A DNA stretch of 64,000 nucleotides from Bidens hawaiensis (lineage: Eukaryota > Streptophyta > Magnoliopsida > Asterales > Asteraceae), in the NCBI GenBank assembly GCA_021521415.1, contig JAIQDT010014374.1:124001-188000 (forward strand). The letters run 5' to 3'. The stretch's first letter is position 1, and each line of letters begins with the position of its first letter. The notes beneath the pieces were generated by a model that made no database searches, had not been told where the DNA came from, and was given only the letters and a program-made list of their open reading frames with translations. Below, piece by piece: positions 24,226-34,800 of the stretch. Both the position numbers and the translations under genes were made by a program.

Positions 24226-26151
24226 TGTAACGCCCGTTAATTTTCGGTTTAAAGATTTAAGCTTGTAAAGTATGTATATTTCTCGAGATTTAACCGACAT
24301 TTCTCGGAAACTTTCTCGTTATCCCGGTACATTAAATCATTCAAACTTTCCTTTCAAGTTGCCATATCCCTCAAATTAGAAGGGCTGGAGTGTAACATGT
24401 TTTATGATATCATAAAAAAAAACCTAAACCCTAGCCCCCATTGCAGTCCGATCGGCTTGGTGCAGCCCCCTCCCCACCCCCCCATGATTTTCTTTTGTGC
24501 AGCCAAGTTTAAGGTCTAAAACTTCAATTAAAGGTTAATTATATGTTTCCCCAAGTATTTTACACCTTAATTTATCATTATATCACGTGTATTGATCGTT
24601 AAATTTCGTGTTGTAGGCTTACCAGGTGGCTGTCAATTCTAACCTTTCCGGGACTGTTTTGATTGAGGTTTTTGCACCAAAGTCTTCCTAGGTATGTCTA
24701 GTATAACATACTTTAAAATCATGTTCATTGGTGTTCGTTTGATTGGTCAACTAGTTGTAGTTTGAATGTTAGTGTTCAGTTTACTAGAATTGTAGATTGT
24801 TGCGTTTAACGCGAGGGTTGAAGTGATTAACGACCAATTCAGCTCGAGTGAACTCGGTTTGATGTACGGGCTGTTGAAAAATTATTTTTATAAGTTATGG
24901 GGTTGAATTGGTTGTCGGTTACTCAAAGGGTCGGTACAACGCGCATTTGCGTTTATTGAATAGTCAGTGTGTTGTACTTGCTAGTTACCAACCCATTTGA
25001 CTCGTGTAGCATTGTGTGGACTTGTTGGCTATGAATTTATCATATTGGGTCCACACGGGGCTGAGTTGGATGTTAATTGCCTAAACGACTCTTAAACGCG
25101 CGTGTTAGTATCACCTAGTGCTTCCGGGGGTAATTTGGGAATTATTTATTCCCAAGAATATCTAAGGGTGGTGTTGGTGAAGGTAAGGCCCCGGGGGGCT
25201 GTTGTGATTGAGTTTGATGTGGTCGAGGCTTTAGGTAACTCGAACCATGTTAGAACGTCTCGTAGGATAAACGAGTCCCTTCGATGTCAATAGTAATGTT
25301 TGTATGTAAACCGACAGGCGTTTGAGTGTTGGGGATAGTTAAGGGTCCTCTAGCTTGAGGTGAATTCGTGCCTTGTGTCAGGTGAGTTCATGATGACCCT
25401 TTTTACTCTTTTCAAGTTTTTGGGCTAGCATGCACACCTAAGCGATTTTGCTTGATGAACTGTTTAAACTATTTTGTGTGGGCTTACTTGTATAGGGTAG
25501 GCCTTGAGATGATATTATTGTATGTTTGTATGTATTATTGTATGGGAGTTAAGTGCCATTTTGGTACCTGTGGTTTGACCAACTATGCAACTTTAGTACC
25601 TATATTTTATTTTATGCAAATGACTACCCCAATTTAACAAAACTTGCATTTTTAGTACTTTTTTTTAACTCCGTCTATTTTATCAGTTAAGTCAAGGGTA
25701 CTTTCGTAATTTTGTAATTTTCTTAATTTTTTCTTTTCTTTTAAATGCCTTCCCCCCTTTTAAACGGAAGTCCACTGCCGAAAACTACTTCAGCTCGTCA
25801 GCGAACGCACCAGGTTTGCCGGAAATGTCGTGAACTCCATCGTCGTCGTCGCTTCGTACTGAACCATCATAAGCCTAATCCGTGCACGAAACTACTTGGA
25901 TGGTGAAGGGCATACGTAGACGGAAGTTTTAAATATTGAACATTCTTTTTAAAGTTTTATCAAATACATTTAAATTGGTTTTGGGCATAATTCCCAGGTT
26001 TTGGGAATTTATTTTATTAATTATGGTTTTCCGCTGAATTATACTCTAAATTGGTTGTTTTAATGGAATGAAATGTTTTTAAGTTTAAGTATTTTTGTAA
26101 GAATTTTGGATGAATACCAACTGTAGGATTCCCGGGATTCGGGGCCTTACA
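24226..26151 (+). repeat. 5' LTR of the truncated Tekay-like element (1926 bp)
   Basis: It starts TGTAACGCCCG and ends GGGGCCTTACA, followed three bases later by the primer-binding site. A block at about 25548-25740 ('gccattttggtacctgtggt ... cttttttttaactccgtct') looks like a separate, widely dispersed repeat inside the LTR. Confidence 0.8.
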
Positions 26152-26154
26152 AGT

Positions 26155-26168
26155 TGGTATCAGAGCCA
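26155..26168 (+). promoter_or_regulatory. Primer-binding site for tRNA-iMet
   Basis: TGGTATCAGAGCCA, a perfect match to the 3' end complement of plant initiator tRNA-Met, immediately after the LTR. This places the LTR boundary. Confidence 0.9.
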
Positions 26169-26341
26169 TGGTTCGAGGGATCCGAGCATCCCCGAATGCT
26201 TGGACTCGAACTGTAAGGGAAGAGACTAGTATGCCCACTGCAAGTAGCTGCATGCCAAGAGGTAACTTTAATTGTTAGTTATTCCTTCGAATTTTAAAGT
26301 GTCAAGTATGTGATTAATTGTTTAAGTGTTAGATGGAAGGC

Positions 26342-29300
26342 GACAGACACCCCGCCAAGGCGGAAACACGGGCACCACGTTCATGGATAATCACAGCTAA
26401 TGATTAACGTGGCGATCCTATATGCAATGCGATGCTTGTATATGCCAACAAATTTCTTTCTGATTTTAATAACCTGAAAAACATACTTAAAAGTCAACAT
26501 AATGTTGGTGAGTTCACAGGTTTTAAATGCATGATTAAATCCGTTGTTTGAAAGATATTGAGTTTCAAATGTTTAAAATGTATAAAACAAGAAATGATTT
26601 CTCAAATATATGTTTTCATGATTAAAACACTTATCAACAGCTTATGTTTTCATTACAAAACATGCTTTAAAACTTGTTTATGTTTACGTAAATAAACCGT
26701 ATTTCAAAGTTATTTATGTCTTCGTGATTAAATGTACATTGAAACTTATTTATAAAGTTGAAAACTTTGTTTGTTACGAGTGCGTTTTCCCGATTAAAAT
26801 GTTGTCCAAAAAGTTTACGTTTACGAACTTAAAAGCCCTTTTATATACAAGTGAGTGTATGCAATGCAACATGATATATACGATAACTTAAACAAGATCG
26901 ATAATCCTTTGTAGACTAGCTAAGAATACAAATTAATATATGACAATGAGCCTATAATCAAACCCAAATCTATATGTATGCTCGAGAACCGTGCCATCAC
27001 GGTGTGAATTATAGAATATATGTTCCCATTAACATGTCGGTTAGAGCGACTAACCATGAGCGGGGGATCAATCCCGATAGTACTACCCACATATTTCTCG
27101 GCTAAACCCATAGTTAATGATTATAGAATGTATTGATCCGAAAATCTTAAGGGCCTCGTGTAACTCGTGCTCATATAAAGATTTTATGTCTTGCTCACTA
27201 ATTATCGTATTAAATAAGTTTATGCAAAGTTGTCAAATAAGTTTATGCAATGTTACGAAATAAGTTTATGTAAAGTTATAAAATATGTTTATGCAAAGTT
27301 ACTAAATAAGTTTATGAAACGTAATTAAATAAGTTCATGCAAAGTTATCTAATAAGTTTAATAAGTTTCTCCCCCTAGTTTGTAAAACAGTAAAAGAGAA
27401 AAGGGGCTGTGAAATTTACCTTGGCGTCAGTGAGTGATGTGTAAGAACTCTTGTTCGTTTTCGTTCTATGTTCCTCCTAAGACAGGTACATGCTAACTTA
27501 GGGTCGGTTCGACATATTAAATGAGTGTGTCGGTTTATGCTACGTGTTCACCCAATCCCTAGTCTTATGTGTGAGACGACTCGTTAATGATACGTTTATG
27601 TTTAACATAGTTTGTTTAATAAAATAACTATAAGTGACATTATATATCTATCTTAGGAAAGGTAAGGAGTTAAAAATATATTTAACAATATATATTTTAA
27701 TTACGTTAAGAAATTATATATCAAAACATTTAAGTAAAAGATTTTATATATATATATATATATCATATAGATGTTTTGTCAACGTCATAGATCAAGTTTT
27801 CATAAACAAACTTTGATAAAAATCCTTTCATACACAAAAATCCTTATAAGAATATTATATAATTTCTTCTAAAAATTCAGCATAAGGTTCTCATTAGTAT
27901 TAACTAATATGCCCATCCTTTGAGCACGTATAGCTAGATCCACTCGTGTATAGAGAGATCTATATATCTTTTTACTAAAGCTATGTTCTATAATTGTATT
28001 TCAAGTAACAAACTTCTAGATCCGTACTTTAGAATCATGTTTTAAGTTGCATGTTATTAGATCTACTCCTTTATTAGTATTTCTTGTTACTTTTATAATT
28101 GGGTGAATATGATTTAGCATAAATGCTATCAAAGGACGTAAATTAAAGAAATAAGATAGTTTGTAGGCTCACTATGCTTTAATGATGGATTAAAGAGGAG
28201 AAATAAGGGAATATAAGCTTGCATGCACCAACTCTTGTACTTCTACTCCATGCTTGTTCTTGAAAATGGCTTGAAGCTTGAAAGATAGTGACGTTGGATG
28301 TGTCTTGGATTAGAGTGGACAAGTAACAAGATGCTTGTGTGTTATTGAGATGCTACCCGATGATAGGGAAGTAGTGGTGGTGGGTTTCGGTTTGCAAGGA
28401 TAGAAGAGGGAGAGTGGGGTGAGACGTGAGTATGTGTGTTATGGTTGCTTAAAAGTGTTGTGAAGAATTGTTGAATCCTAAAGTTCGTATATAATTCCCT
28501 AAGTAGCTAAGCCATAGATTCCATCTCACTAGATGACAAAGTAATTATATTTATTGTTTACTTGTGTGTGCATTGCCAAAATTTCACAAAGAAAAAGGAA
28601 CAGGATTGAGATTTGCGCATACATTATTTGGGTATAGTTTGGCCGTGCCTTTTCCAACTCTTGACTTTTCATATGCCCACTTGTTATAATAAATAATTGG
28701 GGTAAAGCTTTTGGAAATAAGTTCTTTTACTTTAATCACCATTTAGTGAAAATTTGGGTTTATGCATGCATGGGATATTATGTATGCATGTGAGCATACA
28801 AAAGAAGGGTGTATAATCGGCTGGACAAGGTGATAGGCGGATCTCACAGATTAGAGTAGGTTGTGTTGGTCTAGGTCCTCAATTTATAAATCTTTTTGTT
28901 TAGTTAGTTAGTATTTATAAATGATAGTAGTTTAATAAACTTATGATTTACTTTTGTATTTATAATACCCATATACTTACGAGTAATAAAATTATTAAGA
29001 GACTAGTGAATTTTAGGTTACGCGTAATCTTATATTTGGTCATAATTTCGGTTCATCTATCCACGTATGTACATCGAATTATAAAGCACCGTTACGTTTC
29101 GGACACGGTTCAAAGTTGTTATTTATATACATGCATATAATGATAATGTCATTTTTCCTATAACATATAAAAGTATTATTTTTATTATAGTATCATTAAT
29201 TTTTGTGTCGAGTGTTTGAACGTGTGACGCGGTAACTCTTATAATCACCTAGCGTGTAAGTTACATGTGAATGCTATTTCTTATACTTTTGATGATTTAA

Positions 29301-29388
29301 TGAATATGTATCTAATTTAGGGCATTTTTGTAATGTAATTATGTCTAATTATTGTTTAAAAATTGTACGGAAATTGCGGGCTGTCACA
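26342..29388 (-). mobile_element. Solo LTR of a Tekay-like element (3047 bp), minus orientation
   Basis: On the minus strand it begins TGTGACAGCCCGCAATTTCC and ends GGGGTGTCTGTC. It is flanked by AAGGC on both sides (26337-26341 and 29389-29393), a 5-bp target duplication. It contains no primer site and no coding sequence. Its 'cccc ... gtaaaacagt ... ggggct' block near 27362 matches in layout the related LTR at 33030-36088. The final A of the expected CA end is missing. Confidence 0.75.
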
Positions 29389-29550
29389 AAGGCTAATGTG
29401 GTTAAGGGCAGGGGGTGATTAGGACGGGCGGGTAAAGTAAACGACTAATTACACTTGATCAACGTCATTAGCAGTTTACCTTTACCTTACATGTTCTAAA
29501 TGCCACTTGTACTTGACCGTGTTAAAATTCTGTCTTTGCAGGAATAAGTC

Positions 29551-30925
29551 ATGGTTAATACTCGAGCAGCTAAGAGAGGTGGTCCTAGTGTTCATGGCCG
29601 TGGTCGTAAGCCACGTGTCGAAGCTGTGAATGAGATTCCTACTCCCCAGCAGGAGGAAACCCCGATTCATGAGGAGGGGGATAACCCCGCCTTAGATCCT
29701 GCTATGCGCGCGGCTATTGCGGATGAGGTTTACCAGGTGCTTCATAGCGCCATTCCCGAGATCGTTGCTGAGGCCGTTAGGGCCATGGAGGAGTCGTTGG
29801 TTGGTAAAAGTTCGGATAAATGAAGGAAAGGTAAGGAGACGCAGGTCGAAGAGGAAGAGGAGGTGTATGTGCCGAGTGGGGATAAAGACGAAGTGCGGAC
29901 TGTTAGCGTATCTACTTGGGGTTGCTCGTATGGTGACTTCAAGAAGTGTGACCCTCCTTCTTTCGATGGTATTAAGGATGCGTTGGCAGCACATCAGTGG
30001 GTGAGGGAGATGGAGGCCGTTCTGAGAGTTAGTAAATGTAAGGGGGATGACATGGTTACTTATGCTACTACCTCTTTTCGTTCTGAGGCACTGTGTTGGT
30101 GGGATAACTTGGCGCAGGCTATGGGTGATCGTTCGATTAGGAGGATGACGTGGGATGAGTTGAATAAATTGGTTCTGGATCAATTTTGTCCTCCACATGA
30201 ATTGGATAAGATTGAACAGGAATTCTCGACCCTGGAGGCGGGTAGTATGACGCCTCGGGAGTATACCACAAAGTTTAACAAGATGACTCATTTATGTCCC
30301 GATTTGGTTACTCCCGAAACCAAGAGGATTAAAAAGTATGTGAAGGGGCTTCCGGCAGATATTCGTAGGGGTGTGGTGACCACCGACATGAACTCTTTTC
30401 ACTCGGTGGTTACCCTAGCAGGTACATTGTATGATCAGAGGGAGAAGTTACCGCCGACCGAAGCTAGGAAGACATGGAACTCAAATTCGTACGGTAAACG
30501 GCCCGGGGGAAGCAATTTTTTAATTCGTTTGAGAAGAGGGTAAAGACTGAGGCTTCTGAATTTAAGAGGGATGCTTCTGAATTTAAGAGGGATGCGGCGT
30601 TTGCTAATTGCAAAAAGTGCGGGAAACCGCACAAGGGGGAATGTAAGATTGGGTCTGGCTCCTGTTTTCGATGTGATAAGGTTGGACACCCCCATTTCGA
30701 GTGTCCGACGTTGACTTGTTTCCGCTGTAAGGGTGCTGGTCACTTGGCATCAAACTGTCCTACCAGTAAGGCGGGGGTTTCGGTCAGGGGACTTCCTCGA
30801 GGGGGAAGGTGGAAGAGAAGCCGAATGCCAGAGCGAGGGCCTTCAACATCTCCAAGAGAGAAGCGAAGGATGATGTGGATGTCGTTTCAGATACTTTTTC
30901 CTTATTTATCTTTATATTCTATCGT
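29551..30925 (+). pseudogene. Tekay-like gag with three zinc knuckles, degraded
   Basis: ATG at 29551 (MVNTRAAKRGG). An in-frame TGA lies at 29821-29823, and the frame then continues through the Gag core (FRSEALCWWDNLAQ ... EQEFSTLEAGSMTPREYTTKF). A frameshift occurs in the T-run at about 30512-30517. Past it come three CCHC-type knuckles: CKKCGKPHKGEC, CFRCDKVGHPHFEC and CFRCKGAGHLASNC. A 21-bp in-frame tandem duplication (30552-30572 and 30573-30593) repeats ASEFKRD. A splice-acceptor-like TTTGCAG lies before the ATG. Confidence 0.8.
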
Positions 30926-30989
30926 TATAAATTCTCATTCTTTCAGAATCGTATGTATGATCGTGTAGCTAAGCAGTAGTGTAATATTA

Positions 30990-31171
30990 TCCCAGATACC
31001 TTTTTACTTGATGAATTACAGGCATCGATCTTATTTGATTCGGGTGCCAGTAGAAGTTTTTTGTCTACCGCTTTTTGTTCCTCATTGAATAAATCACCCG
31101 AGCGCGTAGTCGATGTGTTTGAGGTTGAGGTCACCGTAGGAAAGTCCGTTTCCGTGTCTAGTGCTATTCAG
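30990..31171 (+). pseudogene. Tekay-like protease start, truncated
   Basis: It encodes ASILFDSGASRSFLSTAFC, with the aspartic protease motif DSGAS, and runs to about 31165-31171, where homology ends. The next codons (EAMIPADIGLPSAR) belong to the Tat integrase. Confidence 0.75.
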
Positions 31172-31556
31172 GGAAGCAATGATCCCTGCCGATATTGGCC
31201 TCCCGTCTGCAAGAATCCTCATGATGGAAGACAATGAAAAAGAACTCAGAATAAACCTAAACCTCCTGGAGGAAAGACGCGAGTTGGCAGCAATACGCGA
31301 AAGCAGATACAAGAGCCAACTCTTGAAATATTACGACGCGCGGGTAAAAATCTGCGAGTTCCACAAGGGAGACTATGTCTTCCGAAACAATAAGGCATCA
31401 AACTCCGAATTGCCGGGAAAGTTAGCTCTCACATGGGAGGGTTTTTACGAAGTGGATGAGATACTGGGAAAGGGTGCTTACAAGTTAAAATAGTTAGACG
31501 GTACTCCCATTCCCAGAAGCTGGAACGTGGCACAGCTACGAAAGTGTTATATTTAA
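31172..31556 (+). pseudogene. Tat integrase C-terminal fragment
   Basis: Residues EAMIPADIGLPSARIL through YYDARVKICEFHKGDYVFR and GPY-like GKLALTWEGFYEV form the C-terminal part of a gypsy integrase. A TAG at 31491-31493 interrupts the tail, which continues to a final stop at 31554-31556. The zinc-binding and catalytic core domains are absent from the window. Confidence 0.8.
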
Positions 31557-31882
31557 TCAATGTAATTTCTTTCAGGCCTGCGCGCCTCTTTATTGGCCTG
31601 CGCGCCCTCAGTTTTGGTCTGCGTACCAATTTTTGTTTAATGTCGTGAACCGATGATAATATGAATATAAACCACGCATAGCTGACCAGCGTTAAATTTC
31701 TAGCATTTTAGTTCCTGAACGGATAAGGCTTACGCGCCGACACTTATCCTAATCCTATATTTTGGATACATGACAGATTTAGCTCACACACATTTATATT
31801 GTAATCATACAAGACAAAATGTAAAATCCATGCCATATATACATTCAAAAAAGGGATTACAAGAAAAAAAGATAATTACAAG
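31557..31882. other. Tat spacer between integrase and antisense ORF
   Basis: Non-coding. GGCCTGCGCGCC-like units recur at about 31576, 31597 and 31615 (the last diverged). This is the convergent boundary between the sense pol and the antisense ORF. Confidence 0.5.
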
Positions 31883-34800
31883 TCATTCATCTTTAGAAAG
31901 AAAGCTGCGGAGTTGATGCACGCTATCCGCCGCTTTAGCAAAGCCTTGGATAGCATCCTAGATTGGGAAACGCAGTTCATCAAACGCATCCATCTGTGCG
32001 TTATACTTCCCATCCACATCGAATCCATGCAGGTCAAACTTTTCCAGTGAACGACCTTCCTGGGCGACGGTTACCCCCTCCTGGAAACCCGGTTTACGCG
32101 CAGAATCACTGGAAGCATGGAGGAGATCTGCAAGACAATCTCCTAGGGTTGATCTCCTATGAACATGAGAGATGACCTAAAAACAACAGAAACAGTTAAG
32201 GCTCATCCCAAGATATCAACACAAATGGAAATATGTACCTTGGGAAGACCTTCCTTCATCAACCATAACCGGTTAGCAGAGGCCCATTCAGCCTCAAACT
32301 CCAACGTACTGTGCTCACCGACGAAGCGGGAGTTTTCCCTGATCAGATTTTCAATTACTTGATCCTTCTCGGCGGCAGCAGCACGAAGAGAGTTTACAGC
32401 CTCCTCTTGAGCAGCCAGGCGGGCTTCAAGGGCCTGTTTTTTCCTCCTCCGCCTTGGCAAGCTCAGCTTCGCGGGAATGAATGGAGGAACGCGCGGCTTC
32501 AATCGAAGTGTGTTGACGCCGACACGCCTCCTCCGATTCTTTAGCAGCAGTAGCCTGGCACCGCCTCTCCTGCTCCAGAGCCCATTCAGAATCTCTCAGC
32601 TTCCACCTTTGGGTGTTAGCCTCGATCCGGTATTTCTCTTTTTCGGCGCGAAGCTCTTCGAGGAGGTTATCCTGCAACCCCCAGTTCTGCCCCATGAAAT
32701 TCCAGTCCCGGTATATCTCTTGGGTTGTAGAGACCAAGTTGGCCAAATGATAAATGTAAGAATTTCCAAGAGATATCCGGGCACGGTTCCGTTGGAACTC
32801 GCGATCTGCAGGAGGCACACCCTCGTGCAAGAACTCAAAACACACTTCCCAGTCAGAAAACCGGGAAGCGGGGAAGCGGGAGTCAAACCCCATTCCGGGA
32901 TGTGGCGGGCGGCACCCCCCTGCATGACGCGAGCCCCCTCTCCTCCTCCGAGGAACGCGGTGGAAGTGGAAGTCCGGACGCCTGACCCGCCGATTCCTCT
33001 TGAATGACGGGCGGGGACAGAGGCAGCGATGTCACACCCAGACAGGCACAATGCGGAAGCGTAAAACGGGAATGTAACAGACACCTCTGGTATCAACACA
33101 TTGTTTATAAATAAACATTACAAACTAATTTACAATATATTACATTTCTTTGTTCTATGATTGTTTTACAGTCTAGGTGGTACAAACAAAACTATTTCGT
33201 TAACTAAACGTTCTTACTACTAACACCCTTGCCTCTATTCACGTAGCATCAACCACACACCTCAGGCAAGTAATAGATCACCAAATCATTCCAATTTAGG
33301 TACACCTAAAAAGCAGTTTAAAACGGGTCAACTACTAGAGTTGGTGAGTTTCACGAGTTTCAAGAAATCAGTAATGAGTGTTCACAAGTCAACACTTGTA
33401 ATCATGAAATAAGTATCTATGTATGTAAATGATGTATGTGATGTAATTATGCTAAGCTACAGTGAAGCCTGGACTGTTCGTACTGCGTGTCTCCATTTCC
33501 CACGCTCAATCAACCACTTGGCCCCTTTCCGCCCACAACATGCCCCAGTAGCTATGTCTAACACTACATAGCCTGTTTGTATAAATATGGTCATGTGCAA
33601 ACGACGCTATGTGACACGGCAACCAGGCCGATTCCGTTTGGGTTTGTCAAACCAATAGTACTATTCACAAGCCACCGGCTCGAAGTTAATCACCGTGATT
33701 GTGGGGACTTTCGTGTTTTAGCACTTAAATAATTCACATCATCACATGTTTCAGATAAGTATATAGATATAAGCAAACATGCTTTTCACCCCAAAAGTTC
33801 GTAAAACAGTTTAAAAGTGGGGTCATGAAACTCACTGTTTAGTAGATATTCAGTACTGTATCAGCTCGTGGTTTGTTCGGTCTGGAATCAGTAGTCCCTA
33901 TAATCAATATTAATATTTTAATATTATTATAATCTCAATACTAATCTGGGCTGTATAACTAATCTGGGTGTAGCTGGAACGCCCAGAAAGTGGCAATAGG
34001 ATTAGGTTGTGATGTTGTTCAATGTCTAATACTTAAAACCGAACTTGGCTCAGACTCCCGTTTTCCCAGCTGGGCCAAGTTGCTCGTTTACACGTTCAGA
34101 AAGCAGTTATGGGAAAATAAGCTTGAGTAAATGTATTGGTTAGTAAAATGATTAAGTTATAAAGAAGGATCACCTATTAGGGTCCCGGATTAGCCACGGG
34201 GCCCGTTTCCGTTAATACAGTTTGATTTGAGAAGAAACGCGCACAATCCACCCGGATTGTCCAGGTTTCTCATAGAAAAGTTCATTTTTACTTAATTAGT
34301 CCAAAAATATGATTTTTGATCACTCTTGTTGTTTTGATTTTCCCGCAGGTTCACTAGTCGCGAACTTGCCGGTTGTTATAAAAACAGAATTTGTTTAATC
34401 TTTAAATTAACATAATTAATTACCCGTTAATCATTAAATTATGAAAATTTAACCACTTATCAATTAAAATATGTAAATTTTTATAAAAATATTTATGGAA
34501 TTTATTTACTGATTTATTAATTTATAAAAATTCATTTTATCAGTTATATTTCGCTTTAAAATCGTCCGTTTACCCCAACAAATTTCCAAAAATTCCACAA
34601 AAATTCCTGAAATCTCAAATCATGTCCCAAATCAACCTGTATCAATTACAGAAAGTAAAAAGTTCGTGCAATATTCTTTTCGGCCCAAATTCGGCCATAA
34701 AAATTCACACGAACGCATATAAAAAAAACACCTTTAAACTTCTCCAAATGATCTCAAAATTCATATGTGATCAAAATACATCAAATCTGAGTTCCCAGAA

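Larger units (their letters stand above)
24226..31171 (+). mobile_element. Tekay-like (chromovirus) element, 3'-truncated, inserted in Tat pol
   Basis: It has a 5' LTR (24226-26151), a tRNA-iMet primer site, leader, gag with three zinc knuckles and the start of the protease. It then stops abruptly at about 31165-31172, where Tat integrase sequence resumes. RT, RNase H, integrase and 3' LTR are missing, as is the core of the host Tat integrase, so one deletion running from this element into the Tat element explains both losses. It carries a nested solo LTR (26342-29388). The lineage is inferred from gag, the primer site and the DSGAS protease motif. Confidence 0.75.

Noticed and set aside
26155..26168. 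tRNA-like match
   Set aside because: It is only the 14-base primer site complementary to the tRNA 3' end, not a tRNA gene. The same applies at 61019. I saw no tRNA or rRNA gene in the window.
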